This document shows positions 27,783-37,645 of a stretch of DNA of 59,344 bases, in pieces. The notes beneath the pieces were generated by a model. It was not told where the DNA came from. It was given only the letters and a program-made list of their open reading frames with translations, and did no database searches. The stretch is from Thermoanaerobaculia bacterium (lineage in GTDB: Bacteria > Acidobacteriota > Thermoanaerobaculia > Multivoradales > Multivoraceae). Position 1 is the first letter of the stretch. Each line of letters starts with the position of its first letter. The position numbers and the translations under genes were made by a program. The stretch covers positions 1 to 59,344 of the forward strand of contig JAJDUI010000033.1 in assembly GCA_022826745.1 (NCBI GenBank), given 5' to 3'.

Positions 27783-29537
27783 GTGCCGGTGTTCCGGAAC
27801 GCCCCACGCCCGGCGCTCACGCTCACCCTGGCAACCGCCGCAATCGCGGCGTCAGTCGCTGCCGAGGAGGGAGTGCCCCTCTTCGTGGATCGGGGAGCCG
27901 AGCTCGGCGTGGACTTCGTCCACGACAACGGCATGACCGGCGAGCTCTACTTCGCAGAGAACATGGGCGGCGGCGCGGCGTTGTTCGACGCGGACGGCGA
28001 CGGGGATCTGGACCTCTACCTGGGCCAGGGTCACCGGCTCGCGCCGGCCGGCGACTCGGCCGCAGCCGGCGGCGCCGCGGACGCCCCCAGCGACCGCCTG
28101 TACCGCAACGACCTGGACACCGGCGAACTCCGCTTCACGGACATCACGGAAGAGAGCGGCCTCGACGCCCGCGGCTACGGGATGGGCGTCACCGTCGGCG
28201 ACATCGACAACGACGGCGACCCGGATCTCTACGTCCTGAACCTCGGACCCAACGAACTCTGGCGCAACGACTCCGAGCCCGGCTCGATCCGCTTCACGAA
28301 CATCACCGCTGGCAGCAACACCGCGGACCCCCGCTGGAGCGCCGCGGCCAGCTTCTTCGATCTCGACGCCGACGGACTGCTTGACCTGTTCGTGGGCAAC
28401 TACGTCGAGTTCCGGGTCGCGATCCACAAGACCTGCAGCTCGCCGCAGGGGCTTCGCGACTACTGCGGCCCAAAGGCGTATCGGGACGAAGCGAACCGGG
28501 TCCTGCGAAACCGGGGCGGCGGCATCTTCGAGGACTGGACGTTTCGCCTGGGGATCGGCGACCTCAAGCGCCCGACCCTCGGCACGGTGGCGACCGACCT
28601 GGACGGCGACGGCACGACGGACATCTACGTCGCCAACGACCAGAGCCGGAACGCCCTGCTGCTGAACGAGGGCGGCGCGTCCCTCCTGGACGACGCGGTC
28701 CTGGCCGGCGCGGCCGTCGACGCCGAAGGACAGCCCGAGGCGAGCATGGGGGTGCTCGCGGAGGACTTCAACGGCGACGGTCTCGTGGACCTCTTCATGA
28801 CCCACCTCCAGCACCAGACGAACACGCTCTACCTCAACGAAGGAGACGGACTCTGGGACGATCGCACCCGCCGCAGCGGCCTCGGCCAGCCGAGCTTCGT
28901 CTACACCGGCTTCGGCGCCGCCGCCCTGGACTACGACCTCGACGGTGAACTCGACATCTACGTGGCCAACGGCGCCGTCAAGCGGATCGAGGAGCAACTC
29001 CGGGCCGGTGATCCTCACCCTCTGAAGCAGCCCAACCAGCTCTTTCGCGGCCTCGGGAACGGCCGCTTCGAAGAAGTCCCGGGCTTCGAGCGACCGGCCG
29101 TGTCCGAGGTCGGCCGCGGCGTCGCCCGGGGCGACCTGGACAACGACGGCGACCCGGACCTGGTGGTCGTCAACAACGGCGGACCGGTTCGCCTGCTGAT
29201 CAACGAGGGTGAGCCGGACGCCCGCGCCTGGGTGGGCGTCGAACTCCGACTGCCGCCTGCCGGAGAGGCGGCGCTCGGCCGCCGCGCCCTGGGCGCCTGG
29301 CTGGGCGTCCTGGACGCAGGCGCGGCCCGGACCTGGCGCCGGTTTCACACGGACGGTTCCTACGCCTCGGCCAACGATCCGCGGGTGATCGTCGCCGCCC
29401 CGACGGGCACGCCCCCGACACTGATCGCACGCTGGCCCGACGGCGCCACCGAAATCTTCCAGATCGCGAGCACCGGCAGCTACGTCACCCTCGTGCGGGG
29501 CGAAGGCTCGCCGGCGACGGCGGACGCAACGCCATGA
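27783..29537 (+). CDS. Exported CRTAC1-type FG-GAP/ASPIC protein A
   Basis: A 584-residue secreted protein. After a signal peptide (about 1-27) come FG-GAP/VCBS repeats, each with a Ca-binding-type loop such as DADGDGDLDLYLGQG, DIDNDGDPDLYVLN and DFNGDGLVDLFMTH. A seven-bladed integrin-like propeller is expected. The C-terminal ~80 residues are the ASPIC/UnbV-type domain. A conserved Cys pair is visible in KTCSSPQGLRDYC. Function in bacteria is unknown; adhesion or cargo binding is likely. It starts at GTG and ends with a 4-bp ATGA overlap with the TPR gene. A homologous CRTAC1-TPR pair follows directly. Confidence 0.85.
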   Translation: MPVFRNAPRPALTLTLATAAIAASVAAEEGVPLFVDRGAELGVDFVHDNGMTGELYFAENMGGGAALFDADGDGDLDLYLGQGHRLAPAGDSAAAGGAADAPSDRLYRNDLDTGELRFTDITEESGLDARGYGMGVTVGDIDNDGDPDLYVLNLGPNELWRNDSEPGSIRFTNITAGSNTADPRWSAAASFFDLDADGLLDLFVGNYVEFRVAIHKTCSSPQGLRDYCGPKAYRDEANRVLRNRGGGIFEDWTFRLGIGDLKRPTLGTVATDLDGDGTTDIYVANDQSRNALLLNEGGASLLDDAVLAGAAVDAEGQPEASMGVLAEDFNGDGLVDLFMTHLQHQTNTLYLNEGDGLWDDRTRRSGLGQPSFVYTGFGAAALDYDLDGELDIYVANGAVKRIEEQLRAGDPHPLKQPNQLFRGLGNGRFEEVPGFERPAVSEVGRGVARGDLDNDGDPDLVVVNNGGPVRLLINEGEPDARAWVGVELRLPPAGEAALGRRALGAWLGVLDAGAARTWRRFHTDGSYASANDPRVIVAAPTGTPPTLIARWPDGATEIFQIASTGSYVTLVRGEGSPATADATP

Positions 29538-31519
29538 CCCCGAAGCGGGCGACCCGCTGTCCAAGGCGTGACGGGCCCACCGCCACGGGGGTCGTCGCCG
29601 CTGCCCTTGCCGCCGCCCTCGTGCTCGCACCTGGAGCGGGCAACGCCCAGCCACAGCTCCAGCCGCTCGACCGGCCGCGTACCGACGACTACGAGCAGCC
29701 CGTCCAGGAACAACTGCGAGCCGCCCGCGCTGCCCTCGACCGTCTGCTCGAGGAGCCGGGGACGGATCGCCTCCAACTCGCGGCCGCGTTCGGGCAAATG
29801 GGCCGGCTCTACCTCGTCTACGACTTCTGGCGGATCGCGCGAACTGCGCTGAGCAACGCCGAAGCGCTCGACCCGACCGATGCCCGGTGGCCCTACTACC
29901 GCGCTATCGCCAACACCTACGACGGTGACGACGAAGCCACCGTCGCGGCGCTCGACCGCGTTCTCGGACTCGCGCCCGACGATCTCGCCACAAGGACGCG
30001 GCGCGCCTACGCGTTGCTGGACCTTGGCCGCTTCGAGGAGGCAGCCGAGGAATGTCGCCGCATCCTCGAACTCGACCCCGACAATTCGGCGGCCCTTGCC
30101 GGTCTCGGTCGTGTGGAGTTGGACGCCGGCAGCTTCGAGCGAGCGATCGAGCACTTCACGAAGGCGCTCGACGGTCAGCCCGAGGGCTCCGCCATCCACC
30201 ACCGGATCGGGCTCGCCCTGAGGCGTCTCGGACGCCGGGAAGAGGCGGCGGATCACCTGGCACGGAACAGGCAAATCCCGATCAGCTACGCCGATCCGCT
30301 CTACTCGGCGATGCAGGCCCTCAATGTGAGCCGCAGGGCCATCTTCGCGCGCGGCGCCGAGGCGATGCGCACCGGTGAGCCGGCGCTCGCCCTCGCGGCG
30401 TTTGAAGCGGCGCTCCGCGCCTTGCCGGACGATCCCGAGACCCTCTTCAACGTCGCCATGGCTCTCATCGACCTCGGAGACAAGCCGGCCGCCGAGGAAC
30501 GCCTGCGGGAGGCGATCGCCCTCGACCCCGAGTACCGGGAACCCCGCTTCAACCTGGCGCTGATGCTGGCCGAACGGAATGACATGGAGGAGGCTGAACG
30601 CCATTTCCGGCGGGCAACGGAGATCGACCCGGACGACCTGGACGCCAGCACGCGATGGGGCGACGCGCTGGCCCGTCTCGGCAGGACGGACGAAGCGGTC
30701 GAGGTTCTCACCGCCGTCCTGGCGGTCGACGCCGCGCTGCCGGCGGCCCAGCTCGCCCTCGGCGCGGCCCGGCAGGCCGAAGGCAACACGGAAGCGGCCA
30801 GGAAAGCTCTGAACCGGGTCCTGGAGGCCGCGCCGGGGGCTCCCCGGGAGCGGTCCGAGGCCCACTACCGTCTGGCGGCGCTACTCGAAGCGCAGGCCGC
30901 GGAAACGATCGCAAAACGTCCTGCCGGCGACGACGACGCGGAAGTCGAGTCGCACCTGCGCGCAGCCCTGGAACTGGACCCGGACTTCGCCGAAGCTCTC
31001 GTCCTGCTGGGCCGCCTGCTCGGACAGCAGGAGCGCTTCGCGGAAGCGGCGGGCCACTTCGCCCGGGCGCTCGTTCAGGACCCGTCCAACTCCGCGTGGC
31101 ATCGGGACCGCGCGATGGCCCTCATCCTCGCCCGCCGCTACGCGGCGGCGCGGGGAGCGCTGGCGAGCGCGCGGCGTGCGGTCGCCAGCTCCGGCGACGC
31201 CGCGGCGGCAGCCGCCGAGCACCTCGACACCCTGCTGGCTCGCCTCCTCGCCGCCAGCCCGGATGCTCAGGTCCGAAACGGTCGCGAGGCGCTCGCCATC
31301 GCGCAACGCCTGATGAGCGACCGGCCGACCATGGAGCACGCGGAAACGGTCGCCATGGCCCTGGCCGAAGTCGGCGAGTTCGACCGCGCCGCGGCGCTCC
31401 AGAGCCAGCTCATCGCCGAAGTCGAGCGTCAGGGCGGAGTGCCCACCGACGGCCAACGGCGGCGTCTCGAGTCCTACCTGGCCGGCGAGCCGGTCCGCGA
31501 GCCGTGGTTCCAGCCCTGA
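29534..31519 (+). CDS. Exported TPR protein A
   Basis: A 661-residue protein with an N-terminal hydrophobic export signal (about 18-40) and more than ten tetratricopeptide repeats, for example LGRFEEAAEECRRILELDPDNSAAL and RNDMEEAERHFRRATEIDPDDLDA. TPR arrays are protein-binding scaffolds. The start overlaps the stop of CRTAC1 A (ATGA), and the end overlaps the start of CRTAC1 B by 16 bases, so the whole run is one operon. No enzymatic domain is visible. Confidence 0.85.
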   Translation: MTPKRATRCPRRDGPTATGVVAAALAAALVLAPGAGNAQPQLQPLDRPRTDDYEQPVQEQLRAARAALDRLLEEPGTDRLQLAAAFGQMGRLYLVYDFWRIARTALSNAEALDPTDARWPYYRAIANTYDGDDEATVAALDRVLGLAPDDLATRTRRAYALLDLGRFEEAAEECRRILELDPDNSAALAGLGRVELDAGSFERAIEHFTKALDGQPEGSAIHHRIGLALRRLGRREEAADHLARNRQIPISYADPLYSAMQALNVSRRAIFARGAEAMRTGEPALALAAFEAALRALPDDPETLFNVAMALIDLGDKPAAEERLREAIALDPEYREPRFNLALMLAERNDMEEAERHFRRATEIDPDDLDASTRWGDALARLGRTDEAVEVLTAVLAVDAALPAAQLALGAARQAEGNTEAARKALNRVLEAAPGAPRERSEAHYRLAALLEAQAAETIAKRPAGDDDAEVESHLRAALELDPDFAEALVLLGRLLGQQERFAEAAGHFARALVQDPSNSAWHRDRAMALILARRYAAARGALASARRAVASSGDAAAAAAEHLDTLLARLLAASPDAQVRNGREALAIAQRLMSDRPTMEHAETVAMALAEVGEFDRAAALQSQLIAEVERQGGVPTDGQRRRLESYLAGEPVREPWFQP

Positions 31520-33186
31520 TCGTTCTGGCGGCGGCGCTCGCGGCTCCCGCCCAGCAGCCGGCGGCAGGCGGCGGAATCCGTTTCGTCGACGCGGCCGACG
31601 CCTGGGGTGTCCACTTCCGCCACCGCAACGGCGCCGGCGGCGACTTCTTCATGATCGAAACCCTGGGCGGCGGCGTTGTCGCCTTCGACTACGACGGCGA
31701 CGGGGACGACGACCTCCTGTTCGTCGACAGCGGCCAACCCGCCCCCTACGGCGGCGAACCGGGCACGACGACCCTGCTGCGCAACGACGGCGGCGGGTTC
31801 ACGGACGTCACCGAGGCCTCCGGGCTGCGACTCGACAGCTACGGCATGGGGGCCATCGCCGGAGACGTCGACGGCGACGGAGATCCCGATCTCTACCTGA
31901 CCGCCTTCGGGCCGAACCGTCTGTGGCTCAACGACGGCGACGGCAGCTTCAGCCCAGCACCCGACGATGGCGGCGCCGCCGACCCGTCCTGGAGCGCCTC
32001 CGCCGCTTTCGGCGATGTCGACCTCGACGGCGACCTGGACCTCTACGTGACGAACTACGTCGACTTCGACTACGACAACAACAAGGTCTGCGGCGTGGAG
32101 GAGGCTGGCCGCCGGAGCTACTGCCATCCGGACGTCTACGAGGACCTTCAGGACCGCCTCTACCGCAACGAGTTCGCCGAGCAGGGGGACGCGACCTTCA
32201 CCAACGCGACGGCCGCCAGCGGGATCGAGGACGCGCGCGGTGCCGGCCTGGGCGTCGTCATCACCGATCTCGACGGCGACCGCCGGCCGGACGTCTACGT
32301 CGCCAACGACATGGACGCCAACCTGCACTTCCTGAACCGGACCGCGAACGGCGCTCTTCGGTTCGTCGACGACGCGCTGCTCGCCGGCACCGCCCTCTCC
32401 CACCGCGGTCAGCCCGAGGCCGGCATGGGCATCGCCGTTGGCGACATCGACGCGAACGGCTTCGACGACCTCGTCGTGACCCACCTCGACCGCGAAACGA
32501 ACGCCCTCTACTCGAACCGAGGCGACGGCGTCTTTCTCGACCGGCGCTTCGCTACCGGGATTGCCGAACCCTCGCAGCCGTACGTCGGCTTCGGCGTCGA
32601 CCTCGCCGACTTCGACCTGGACGGCGACCTGGACCTCGCCATCGCCAACGGCCACGTCCTGCACGACATCTCCGAACACGCGCAGGGGCCCCGCGAGACG
32701 TACGCGCAGCCGAACCAGATCCTCGAGAACCTCGGCGGCCGCTTCCAGCCGGCGCTCGGCGCCGGCCTCTCCGCCGCGGGCGTCAGCCGGGGCCTGGCGA
32801 CCGCCGACCTGGACCTGGACGGCGACCTGGACCTCGCCATCGCGAACTGCAACGGAGCCGCGGAGGTCTACGCCAACGAGAGCGACCGCCTGGGCGGCAG
32901 TCTCCGCGTCGATCTGTTCGACCGCGAGAGCGCGAACCGGCGCGGAATCGGCGCCGTGCTGGAGCTGGGCATGGAGACGGGAGCGCAGCGCCGGGAGGTC
33001 CGGGCCGGTTCCTCGTACCTGTCGCGGAACTCCCTGACCCAGTCCTTCGGCGTACCGTTCGGCGAGGGCGCCGCGGCGCCGGAAGAGGCCGGCGCGGCCG
33101 TGAGTCTCGACGTTCTCTGGCCCGGCGCCGCGACCCTGCGACTGGCCGGCCTGCCGTCCGACGCCAGGATCCGCGTCGTTCGCTGA
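31504..33186 (+). CDS. Exported CRTAC1-type FG-GAP/ASPIC protein B
   Basis: A 560-residue paralogue of CRTAC1 A. The signal peptide (VPALIVLAAALAAPAQQ) fixes the start at the GTG at 31504; the upstream open frame overlaps the TPR gene and is not coding. FG-GAP loops include DYDGDGDDDLLFVD, DVDGDGDPDLYLTA, DVDLDGDLDLYVTNY and DLDLDGDLDLAIANC. The Cys pair (KVCGVEEAGRRSYC) and the C-terminal ASPIC-like domain are present. The protein is likely outer-surface or periplasmic with Ca ions in the propeller blades. It overlaps TPR A by 16 bases and is followed 25 bases later by TPR B. Confidence 0.85.
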   Translation: MVPALIVLAAALAAPAQQPAAGGGIRFVDAADAWGVHFRHRNGAGGDFFMIETLGGGVVAFDYDGDGDDDLLFVDSGQPAPYGGEPGTTTLLRNDGGGFTDVTEASGLRLDSYGMGAIAGDVDGDGDPDLYLTAFGPNRLWLNDGDGSFSPAPDDGGAADPSWSASAAFGDVDLDGDLDLYVTNYVDFDYDNNKVCGVEEAGRRSYCHPDVYEDLQDRLYRNEFAEQGDATFTNATAASGIEDARGAGLGVVITDLDGDRRPDVYVANDMDANLHFLNRTANGALRFVDDALLAGTALSHRGQPEAGMGIAVGDIDANGFDDLVVTHLDRETNALYSNRGDGVFLDRRFATGIAEPSQPYVGFGVDLADFDLDGDLDLAIANGHVLHDISEHAQGPRETYAQPNQILENLGGRFQPALGAGLSAAGVSRGLATADLDLDGDLDLAIANCNGAAEVYANESDRLGGSLRVDLFDRESANRRGIGAVLELGMETGAQRREVRAGSSYLSRNSLTQSFGVPFGEGAAAPEEAGAAVSLDVLWPGAATLRLAGLPSDARIRVVR

Positions 33187-33190
33187 CCTT

Positions 33191-33209
33191 TTGGGGCTAG
33201 CATCCCCAA
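33191..33209. repeat. Inverted repeat and -10-like word before TPR protein B
   Basis: TTGGGG-CTAGCAT-CCCCAA is a 6-bp hairpin between CRTAC1 B and TPR B. It contains GCTAGCAT (33196-33203), a -10-like word. It could be an internal promoter with an operator or an RNA processing hairpin. Confidence 0.35.
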
Positions 33210-33211
33210 CG

Positions 33212-35482
33212 ATGAGGGTTTCAGGCAAACGACTCGTCGCGCTCGTCCTGCCCGCCTTGATCGCCGCGGGCGCGGCGTCGGCACAGGAGGTGCCGCCCGC
33301 TCTGGGCGAAGCAATGGCGCTCGTCGAGCAGGGAGACACCGCGGGCGCGATCGCCGCCCTCGACGAACTGGTCGAGCAGCCCGGCGCACCCGGGATCGCC
33401 TTCGCCGCACTCGGAGCGCTTCTTCTCGAGACGGGGAACGCGGAACGGGCGCTCGCCGTCCTGACGCCCCTCGCCGACCGCGACCCGCCCGATCCCGCGG
33501 CCCTGTTCAACGCCGGCCGCGCGGCGGAAGCGCTGGGGCGCCTCCAGGACGCCGCGTCCTACTACCAGCGATCGATCGAGGTCGAGCCGCTGTCGCCGGC
33601 GCTGCGGGCCCTGGGCATGATGATCGGACGCCTGGGCCGCGCGGCCGACGCCTACCCGTACCTTCGGCCATGGAGCAACGCGAACCCCGATGACCTGGAG
33701 GCCCGAATGGCGGCCGCCTGGGGTGCGGTCGCACTCGGGCGGCCGAGCGACGCCGAGACGTTGATCGAGAACCTGGATCCGGAGGACCAGCAGGTCCAAC
33801 TTCTCCGCGGCCGGGTCCTCCTTCTGCGCGACAATCCCTGGGGCGCGCTGGCCGAACTTCAGCCACTGGCCGCGGCACCTCCGGCGCACCTGGAGCGAGG
33901 CATTCGCAGCGCCCTGGCCACTGCCTATCTCCTGGTCGGTGAAGCGGACGGAGCGATCCAGCAACTCGAGCGCCTGTCGCCCGAGGACCCGGAGCTTGTC
34001 GGCCGCCTCGCCCGCGCCTACTACCAGGCGGGCCGAACCGAAGAGGCGATCGCCGCCCTGGCGGCTTTCGTCGAACCGCTGGCGACTGCCACACCGCCCG
34101 CTGGCGCTTCAACCGACCTCGCGAGGGAGCTGACGTACGACTACGGGCGCTTCCTTCACGCTGCCGGCGAGACGGAACGCGCCTTGCCCTTCCTGCGTCT
34201 CGCGGCGGATCTCGACCCGAACCTGCCGGAGACCTTCCGGACTCTCGGACAGGTGCTCTCCGCTCTCGGCCAGCGTGACGAGGCCAAGGAGGCCGTGCAG
34301 CGATTCCGGGATCTCACGGCCGCAGCGGATCGGTCCGATGTCCAGCAGGGAAGCCTCGACGACCCCACCGGCCACGCCGTCCGGCTGGCGCTTCAACGAT
34401 CCGGCGGCGGCGACGCGGACGGGGCCCTGGAGGCCCTCGCCCGGGAGGGCCGGCTGGCGCCGGACGATCCGAGACCCGGGATCGCCGCCTCCTCCGTGCT
34501 TCTGCACGCCGGCCGCCGCGAGGAAGCGCTGGCGGCCGTGGAACGGGCGCTCGACATGGCCCCCGCGAACGCGGACGGGCTCTACCAACGCGGCGCCGTC
34601 CTGATGGCGATGCAGGAACCGGGCGGGGCCGAGGAGATGTTCAGGCAGGCGCTCACCGTCTCCCCGCAGCACATTGCCGCGCTCTCCGACTTCGCCGTCC
34701 TGTTGATGAGCCAGGGGCGCAACGACGAAGCGGCCCGCCACCTTCGAACGGTTCTCGAACTCCGCCCCGACGATCCGCTGGCCCAGCGGCATCTCGACCA
34801 GTTGCAGGCCGAACCTCCCCCAACCGGAAGCGACGGCGGGTCCGAGATCGAGCGCCTCCGCAGTGCGGTCGAAGTCGAGCCGGAGGACCCGGGCGCCTGG
34901 GCACGCCTTGGCGCCGCGCTTCTCCTCGAGCGGAGCTTCCACGCCGCCGAAGAGCCCCTCCGTCGCTCCGTCGAACTCGATCCGACCAACGCAGGAACCC
35001 GGATCGCCCTGGCGTCCGCGCTGTGGGAGAACAACCGCCCCGAGGAAGCTCTGCTCCATGCCCGGGAGGCCGCGGCGGCACGGCCGGCCGATCCCGCGCC
35101 CCACCGTCTGCTCGGCGGCATCCTGCTCTGGCGCGGCGAGTACCTGGGGGCCGCGGAGTCGCTCGAGCGTTCCGTGTCGCTGGCGGAACCCGATGCCGGG
35201 CAGCTCCTTGAGCTCGCCAGGGCCTGGGAAGGCGCCGCCGGAGCGGAGCCCGATCGAACCGATGACCTGCTGCAACGGGCGGAAGCCGCCTACCGCCGGG
35301 CGACGGCGCTGGCGCCCGAACACAGCGAGGCGGTCTACGGCCTCGCCCAGGTCCTGCGACAGCTCGGACGAACCGAAGAGGCCGGGGCGCAGATGGAGAG
35401 GTACCAGGCCCTCTACGACCGCGACCAGCGGGAAGCACGCGAGCAGGGTCGGGCTTCGGAGTCCGCCGCCCCGCCGCGCTAG
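33212..35482 (+). CDS. Exported TPR protein B
   Basis: A 756-residue secreted protein made of a signal peptide (MRVSGKRLVALVLPALIAAGAASA) and about sixteen TPR-like helical repeats. I start at the ATG at 33212; an in-frame TTG at 33191 would add seven residues. Repeat ends such as EALAAVERALDMAPANADGLYQRG and EAARHLRTVLELRPDDPLA are clear. It is the last gene of the CRTAC1-TPR-CRTAC1-TPR run and converges on a sulfatase-fold gene with six bases between the stop codons. No catalytic motif is seen. Confidence 0.85.
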   Translation: MRVSGKRLVALVLPALIAAGAASAQEVPPALGEAMALVEQGDTAGAIAALDELVEQPGAPGIAFAALGALLLETGNAERALAVLTPLADRDPPDPAALFNAGRAAEALGRLQDAASYYQRSIEVEPLSPALRALGMMIGRLGRAADAYPYLRPWSNANPDDLEARMAAAWGAVALGRPSDAETLIENLDPEDQQVQLLRGRVLLLRDNPWGALAELQPLAAAPPAHLERGIRSALATAYLLVGEADGAIQQLERLSPEDPELVGRLARAYYQAGRTEEAIAALAAFVEPLATATPPAGASTDLARELTYDYGRFLHAAGETERALPFLRLAADLDPNLPETFRTLGQVLSALGQRDEAKEAVQRFRDLTAAADRSDVQQGSLDDPTGHAVRLALQRSGGGDADGALEALAREGRLAPDDPRPGIAASSVLLHAGRREEALAAVERALDMAPANADGLYQRGAVLMAMQEPGGAEEMFRQALTVSPQHIAALSDFAVLLMSQGRNDEAARHLRTVLELRPDDPLAQRHLDQLQAEPPPTGSDGGSEIERLRSAVEVEPEDPGAWARLGAALLLERSFHAAEEPLRRSVELDPTNAGTRIALASALWENNRPEEALLHAREAAAARPADPAPHRLLGGILLWRGEYLGAAESLERSVSLAEPDAGQLLELARAWEGAAGAEPDRTDDLLQRAEAAYRRATALAPEHSEAVYGLAQVLRQLGRTEEAGAQMERYQALYDRDQREAREQGRASESAAPPR

Positions 35483-35488
35483 GCGCGG
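35474..35488. terminator. Hairpin at the convergent TPR B / sulfatase-fold junction
   Basis: CCGCGC-TAG-GCGCGG is a perfect 6-bp hairpin whose 3-base loop is the TPR B stop codon. It has no U-tract, so action as a bidirectional terminator is only possible. Confidence 0.3.
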
Positions 35489-37645
35489 CTACAGGCCGCG
35501 CAGCAGAGCCCGTACCGTCTGGAGGTCCGCAGCGCGCCGCTCGCGCAGGCCGGGTGCCGAAGCCTCCCGAATGAACCTCTCGAGCGCCGGGCGGGCGATC
35601 CCCCGCCGGCCGGAACGGGCCGCTACCGTGGCCAGGTTGAAGAGCACGTCCAGGTCGCCGGGCCCGGCTTCGACCGATCTCTGCCAGGCCTCCAAGGCCT
35701 CGTCGACCCGGCCCTGGTTGGCCAGGGACATGCCGAGGTAGTTCCAGGCGAGCGGAAGCTGCGAATTGAGCGCCAGCGCTTCACGGGCCTCGATCTCGGA
35801 AGCCGGCCAGTCGCCGGCATGAAGCGCCGCCAGCGCCAGGTTCTGCCGCGCCACCGGATTCCGCTCGTCGATGCCGATCGACCGCTCCAGGATCTCGCGG
35901 GCGCGGACCGTCATTCCGGCCTCGGCGAGAACGAGCCCGAACACGTTCAGCGCCTCGGGATCGCCGGAATCCGCGTAGCGCTCCATCAGCCGGACCGCGT
36001 CCGCCGCCCGGCCGACCTCGGACAGCGTCAGCGCCAGTTGACGGTGCAGCGAAGCCGAAGCGAGCCGGCGGCGCTCGGCGTCGATCATGACGCCCAGCGC
36101 TTCCTCCACCTTGCCCTGTTCGAGCAGCGCCTGGGCCAGGATCCTGTAGCCGAGGCCCATTTCGGGCCGGCGCTCGATCACCCCGCGGGCCAGGCCCTCC
36201 GCCTCCCCATGGCGTCCTGCCTGGAACGCCTCCGACCAGGCCTGGATCGCCCGGTCGAGGTCCACCAGCCGCTTCGGGTCGTCCTCCGGTCCGTAGCTCT
36301 CGGGAAGGGCCGCGCCGCCGGACGAACCGAGGTAGCCGAGGCTCTCGAGCGCCCGTCGCTCCTCCTCGCTAACAGCGCCGACCGCCGGCGGCCACTCGGA
36401 CTCCTCCGGCAGCAGGGCCGCGAGTTGCGACGCGACGTCGGACTCGGCGCCGTGCAGGTTCCTCGCCTCGTCAGGATCGGCGTTCAGGTCGTAGAGCTCG
36501 GCCTCCGGCAGCGAAACGTACTTCAGGAGCCGACGGTCACCCTCGCCGGCCGCCTCCGGGGCCTCGGCGATCACGCCGCGGAGAGGCGCCCACCCGCGCT
36601 GCAGGTTGGCCTGCAACGCCTCGAAGTAAGTGGACCGGCCGTCCACCGGCGCGCGCCACAGGCTGCGCCCCACCATCTCCGGCAGCGCCTCTGCATCCAC
36701 GCCCGCCGCCTCCAGCATGGTCGGCAGAACGTCGACATGGCGCACGGCGTGGTCGTGCCGCGCCGGCGCCAGTTCCTCCGCCCACAACACGAGAGGCACC
36801 TGCAGCGTCTCGTCGTAGGCGAACAGGCCGTGCGTCTCCTCGCCGTGCTCACCGAGCGCCTCGCCGTGGTCGGACGTCACGACGACCAGCAGGCCGCCCC
36901 CCGCGCCCGCCGGCGCCACCTCCGCGAGCAGACGGCCGACATGGTCGTCGGCGGCCGCGACCTCGCCCAGGTAAGGCTCGCCCGGGAACCGCGAGGCGAA
37001 CGGCTCCGGCGGCTCGTACGGCGCGTGGGGCTCGTAGAAGTGAGCCCACAGGAAGCGCCGTTCGCCCTCGTGGCGGCGCCACCAGGCCGACGCAGCCGCC
37101 ACCACCTCCGCGCCGCCGCGCTCGGCGACCGCAAAACCGACCGTCGAGCCCTCCGGGTAGGAGTCGTCGTAAAACTCGAAGCCCCGGTCGAGTCCGTAGC
37201 GCGCATCCAGCGGGAAGGCGGCCACCACGGCGCCCGTGCGGAAACCGGCGTCCAGGAACGCCTCGGCGGCGGTCGGGACTGTCTCCGGCAGGACGAACCC
37301 GGCGTTGTCGCGCACTCCGTGCTGGTACGGCAACTGACCCGTCAGCAGGTTCGCGTGAGACGGCAGCGTCATCACGTTGTGGGCGTGGGCGCGCTCGAAC
37401 ACCCAGCCTTCCGCCGCCAGCCGGTCGAGGTACGGGGTCGGCGCGGCCGCGTTGCCTCCGAAACCCGTCGCGTCCGCCCGCAGGGTGTCGATAGTGATCA
37501 GCACGACGTCCCGGGCGAAACCCGGAGCAGGCGCCGACGGCCAGGGAACCGTCTCACGGACCGCCTCCGGCGAACTCTCATCGGCAGCCGGTTCGCACGC
37601 CGCGACCGCGAGCGCGGCCAGCAGCAGGGCGCGGAACGGTCTCAG
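35489..37645 (-). CDS. Sulfatase-fold lipoprotein with C-terminal TPRs, Thr nucleophile (copy 1)
   Basis: A 718-residue lipoprotein: the signal ends in LAVAAC (lipid Cys17), followed by an alkaline-phosphatase-superfamily sulfatase-like domain (about 45-440) and about six TPRs. Metal ligands are visible in LITIDTLRADATG and VVTSDHGEALGEHGEETHG. The nucleophile motif is TLPSH (Thr93) where sulfatases have C/S-x-P-x-R, so formylglycine cannot form. A Thr nucleophile points to a phosphodiesterase or phospho-transferase-like activity, as in EptA or NPP enzymes. I start at the CTG overlapping the stop of the upstream TPR gene (CTGA), which gives a compact lipoprotein signal; ATG 37798 would add about 51 unlikely residues. 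Confidence 0.8.
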   Translation of the reverse strand: MRPFRALLLAALAVAACEPAADESSPEAVRETVPWPSAPAPGFARDVVLITIDTLRADATGFGGNAAAPTPYLDRLAAEGWVFERAHAHNVMTLPSHANLLTGQLPYQHGVRDNAGFVLPETVPTAAEAFLDAGFRTGAVVAAFPLDARYGLDRGFEFYDDSYPEGSTVGFAVAERGGAEVVAAASAWWRRHEGERRFLWAHFYEPHAPYEPPEPFASRFPGEPYLGEVAAADDHVGRLLAEVAPAGAGGGLLVVVTSDHGEALGEHGEETHGLFAYDETLQVPLVLWAEELAPARHDHAVRHVDVLPTMLEAAGVDAEALPEMVGRSLWRAPVDGRSTYFEALQANLQRGWAPLRGVIAEAPEAAGEGDRRLLKYVSLPEAELYDLNADPDEARNLHGAESDVASQLAALLPEESEWPPAVGAVSEEERRALESLGYLGSSGGAALPESYGPEDDPKRLVDLDRAIQAWSEAFQAGRHGEAEGLARGVIERRPEMGLGYRILAQALLEQGKVEEALGVMIDAERRRLASASLHRQLALTLSEVGRAADAVRLMERYADSGDPEALNVFGLVLAEAGMTVRAREILERSIGIDERNPVARQNLALAALHAGDWPASEIEAREALALNSQLPLAWNYLGMSLANQGRVDEALEAWQRSVEAGPGDLDVLFNLATVAARSGRRGIARPALERFIREASAPGLRERRAADLQTVRALLRGL

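Noticed and set aside
30655..31503. N-terminal extension of CRTAC1 B
   Set aside because: The frame overlaps TPR A and is not protein-like; the signal peptide fixes the start at GTG 31504.
35489..37645. Annotation as a true arylsulfatase
   Set aside because: The formylglycine Cys/Ser and the following Arg are replaced (TLPSH), so classic sulfatase chemistry is not supported.
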